64,000 nt of DNA from Gracilimonas sediminicola (GTDB lineage: Bacteria > Bacteroidota > Rhodothermia > Balneolales > Balneolaceae), in assembly GCF_024320785.1 (NCBI RefSeq), contig NZ_JANDBC010000003.1, forward strand, positions 372,001 to 436,000, written 5' to 3'. Below the pieces are notes generated by a model. It searched no databases, was not told where the DNA came from, and was given only the letters and a program-made list of their open reading frames with translations. Numbering within the stretch: position 1 is the stretch's first letter; the number at the start of each line of letters is the position of its first letter. This document shows positions 62,884-64,000 of the stretch, piece by piece. Both the position numbers and the translations under genes were made by a program.

Positions 62884-63314
62884 GAAGCCGATTTTTTAAC
62901 GGGTAGGAATTGGGAGAGTTTGTCAAACAGATCTTCTTCATTAAAAGGTTTTTTCAGGTATTCCGAAAATCCTTGATTCATTAAGTCTGATCTCGATTCT
63001 TTATGTTCCCCGGAAGTAAAAGCGATGATAGGGATGCTGTTTACTTTATTACCCCGGTTTAACTTTCTGATTTTTCTCATGGCTTCGATACCGCCCATCA
63101 CAGGCATACAAATATCCATTAGAATTACATCGGGCTTTTGTCCCTCAAAGTGTAGCAGCGCTTCTACCCCGTTTTCGGCTTCTTGTGTCTCGAAATTATT
63201 TCGCTCGAGTATAATCCTGGCCAGGCTTCTGTTAAACTTAAGATCATCTACGATCAAAGCCTTCAGTGCCTTCGTATCTTTTTTTGTTGGATTATGTTTT
63301 AAAGCCCGGCTCAT
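62880..63314 (-). CDS. Single-domain response regulator, 144 aa
   Basis: Receiver domain only: ALIVDDLKFNRSLAR, phospho-acceptor Asp in VILMDICMPVMGG, T/S in AFTSGEH and Lys in YLKKPFNEED. No output domain, so it acts by protein contact or as phosphate sink, a plausible partner for the HisKA_2 kinases or the Hpt-like protein. I start at the internal ATG at 63312-63314; an upstream ATG at 63356 would add 14 residues but lies next to a TAATTTTG box (63364-63357). Which start is used is uncertain. Confidence 0.85.
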   Translation of the reverse strand: MSRALKHNPTKKDTKALKALIVDDLKFNRSLARIILERNNFETQEAENGVEALLHFEGQKPDVILMDICMPVMGGIEAMRKIRKLNRGNKVNSIPIIAFTSGEHKESRSDLMNQGFSEYLKKPFNEEDLFDKLSQFLPVKKSAS

Positions 63315-63423
63315 TCTATAATTTATAAGATGATTTCCGCCATTCACGTAACTCATCAAAATTATTAAAAGAGACTTCGGATTACAGGTTAATCTTTCTT
63401 AATTAATACTTGTAAATCGGGTA

Positions 63424-63891
63424 TCAGACACGCTTATAGGTTATGAAGCTGAGCTCTTCGTGATCCTCTCTCGATTCTTCCTTCCAGGTTGTTCCTATTT
63501 CATCTCTGTATTCAGGAAAATAGGTGTCTCCTTCATATTCCTGATGGATTTCAGTAATGATGAGCTTGTCGGCTATATCTATGGTTTGCCTGTATAATAC
63601 GCCGCCACCGATAATGAAAACTTCCTCCTCGTTAGACGATTTTAATGCATCTTCGAGAGAGGAATAGGTATCAACGTTCTTGTAATTTTGAGTTGTGGAG
63701 AGTACAATATTCTTTCGTTCAGGAAGCGGAATTTCATTTAACTCCTCAAAAACACCCCGGCCCATTATGATAGTTTTACCAATCGTGGTTCTTTTGAAAT
63801 GCTTTAAATCTTCCGGGTATCTCCACGGTAACCCGCCCTCTTTACCTATTACAAGATTGGGGTCGTGTGCAGCAACAAGAGTGATGGTCAT
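63424..63891 (-). CDS. folA: Dihydrofolate reductase, 155 aa
   Basis: NADPH-dependent enzyme restoring tetrahydrofolate. VAAHDPNLVIGKEGGLPWRY contains the Met20-loop region, then PEDLKHFKRTTIGKTIIMGR, FIIGGGVLYRQTI and the acidic C-terminal strand. 155 aa is close to E. coli FolA (159). Its ATG overlaps the thyA stop by 4 bp, so thyA-folA form an operon, thymidylate synthesis feeding dihydrofolate to FolA. Confidence 0.95.
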   Translation of the reverse strand: MTITLVAAHDPNLVIGKEGGLPWRYPEDLKHFKRTTIGKTIIMGRGVFEELNEIPLPERKNIVLSTTQNYKNVDTYSSLEDALKSSNEEEVFIIGGGVLYRQTIDIADKLIITEIHQEYEGDTYFPEYRDEIGTTWKEESREDHEELSFITYKRV

Positions 63892-64000
63892 ACTGCAACC
63901 TCAAATTTAATTACCGGATCGGGATCATAGTTCTCCAGTGTGAAATCATCAAAAGTTAGTTCATCTACCGGTTTGTTGGCTATTTTCAAGGTTGGAAGTG
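63888..64000 (-). CDS. thyA: Thymidylate synthase, C-terminal end cut by window edge
   Basis: The last 36 codons are in the window and read LPTLKIANKPVDELTFDDFT, then LENYDPDPVIKFEVAV, the normal ThyA tail (D-x-x-x-x-P-x-I-K-x-x-x-A-V). The stop TGA overlaps the folA start. The beginning lies beyond position 64000. Confidence 0.88.
   Translation of the reverse strand, partial: LPTLKIANKPVDELTFDDFTLENYDPDPVIKFEVAV

Overview
The window is 64 kb of compact, moderate-GC chromosomal DNA from a free-living Gram-negative bacterium of the Fibrobacteres-Chlorobi-Bacteroidetes superphylum. My best guess is Balneolota (Balneola/Gracilimonas-like). This rests on gene content (BshC, DUF151 nuclease with a UVR tail, Aquifex-type aconitase, CrtI-type desaturase, PspC and HisKA_2 kinases), on several promoters matching the TTTG/TAnnTTTG signal known from Bacteroides, and on outer-membrane and lipoprotein genes. 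The taxonomy is inference; there is no rRNA here. About 54 protein genes, two of them cut by the window ends, and one tRNA are supported. I see no prophage, CRISPR array or plasmid backbone.

Layout. 1-4323 (minus): an operon of a REC-first sensor kinase, a REC-GAF-like regulator and two PelF-like glycosyltransferases, probably a regulated exopolysaccharide module running off the left edge. 4542-8077 (minus): PspC membrane protein, then 5-formyl-THF cyclo-ligase, BshC (bacillithiol) and DUF151 nuclease, closely packed. 8316-15649 (plus): nuoABCDEFGH, the hydrophilic arm of complex I plus NuoH, closed by a strong terminator, so nuoI-N must lie elsewhere. 15826-21973: a lipoprotein, a small beta-barrel, and two tandem paralogous PAS/HisKA_2 kinases (seven and two PAS domains). 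21982-27000: alkaline phosphatase, DEAD-box helicase, FKBP lipoprotein and an Ala-rich lipoprotein. 27314-35681 (minus): recC-recB-recD overlapping by 4 bp. 35738-36787: ParA with a small ribbon-helix-helix partner.

36970-46570: thioesterase, Hpt-like protein, GalE, tRNA-Leu(CAA), an exported protein, cold-shock protein, PagL-like deacylase, cyclophilin, a 16-residue-repeat surface protein, exported MsrB, a PH-domain membrane protein, carotenoid desaturase and a phosphodiesterase. 46674-49651: family 2 glycosyltransferase and aconitase. 49728-51100: an HEAGH membrane protein, then a Y1 (REP-associated) transposase embedded in at least seven short palindromes, the clearest mobile or repetitive system here. 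51156-55474: a DUF58/DUF4381-like/VWA (Bat-type) cluster interrupted by a reversed M23 peptidase. 55588-64000: mfd, tsaC, M42 peptidase, thioesterase, a large palindrome built of 8-bp repeats, HD phosphohydrolase, a single-domain response regulator, folA and the end of thyA.

Genes are packed very tightly: many same-strand pairs share 4 bp, and four convergent pairs have stop codons that overlap or abut. TTG start codons are frequent.
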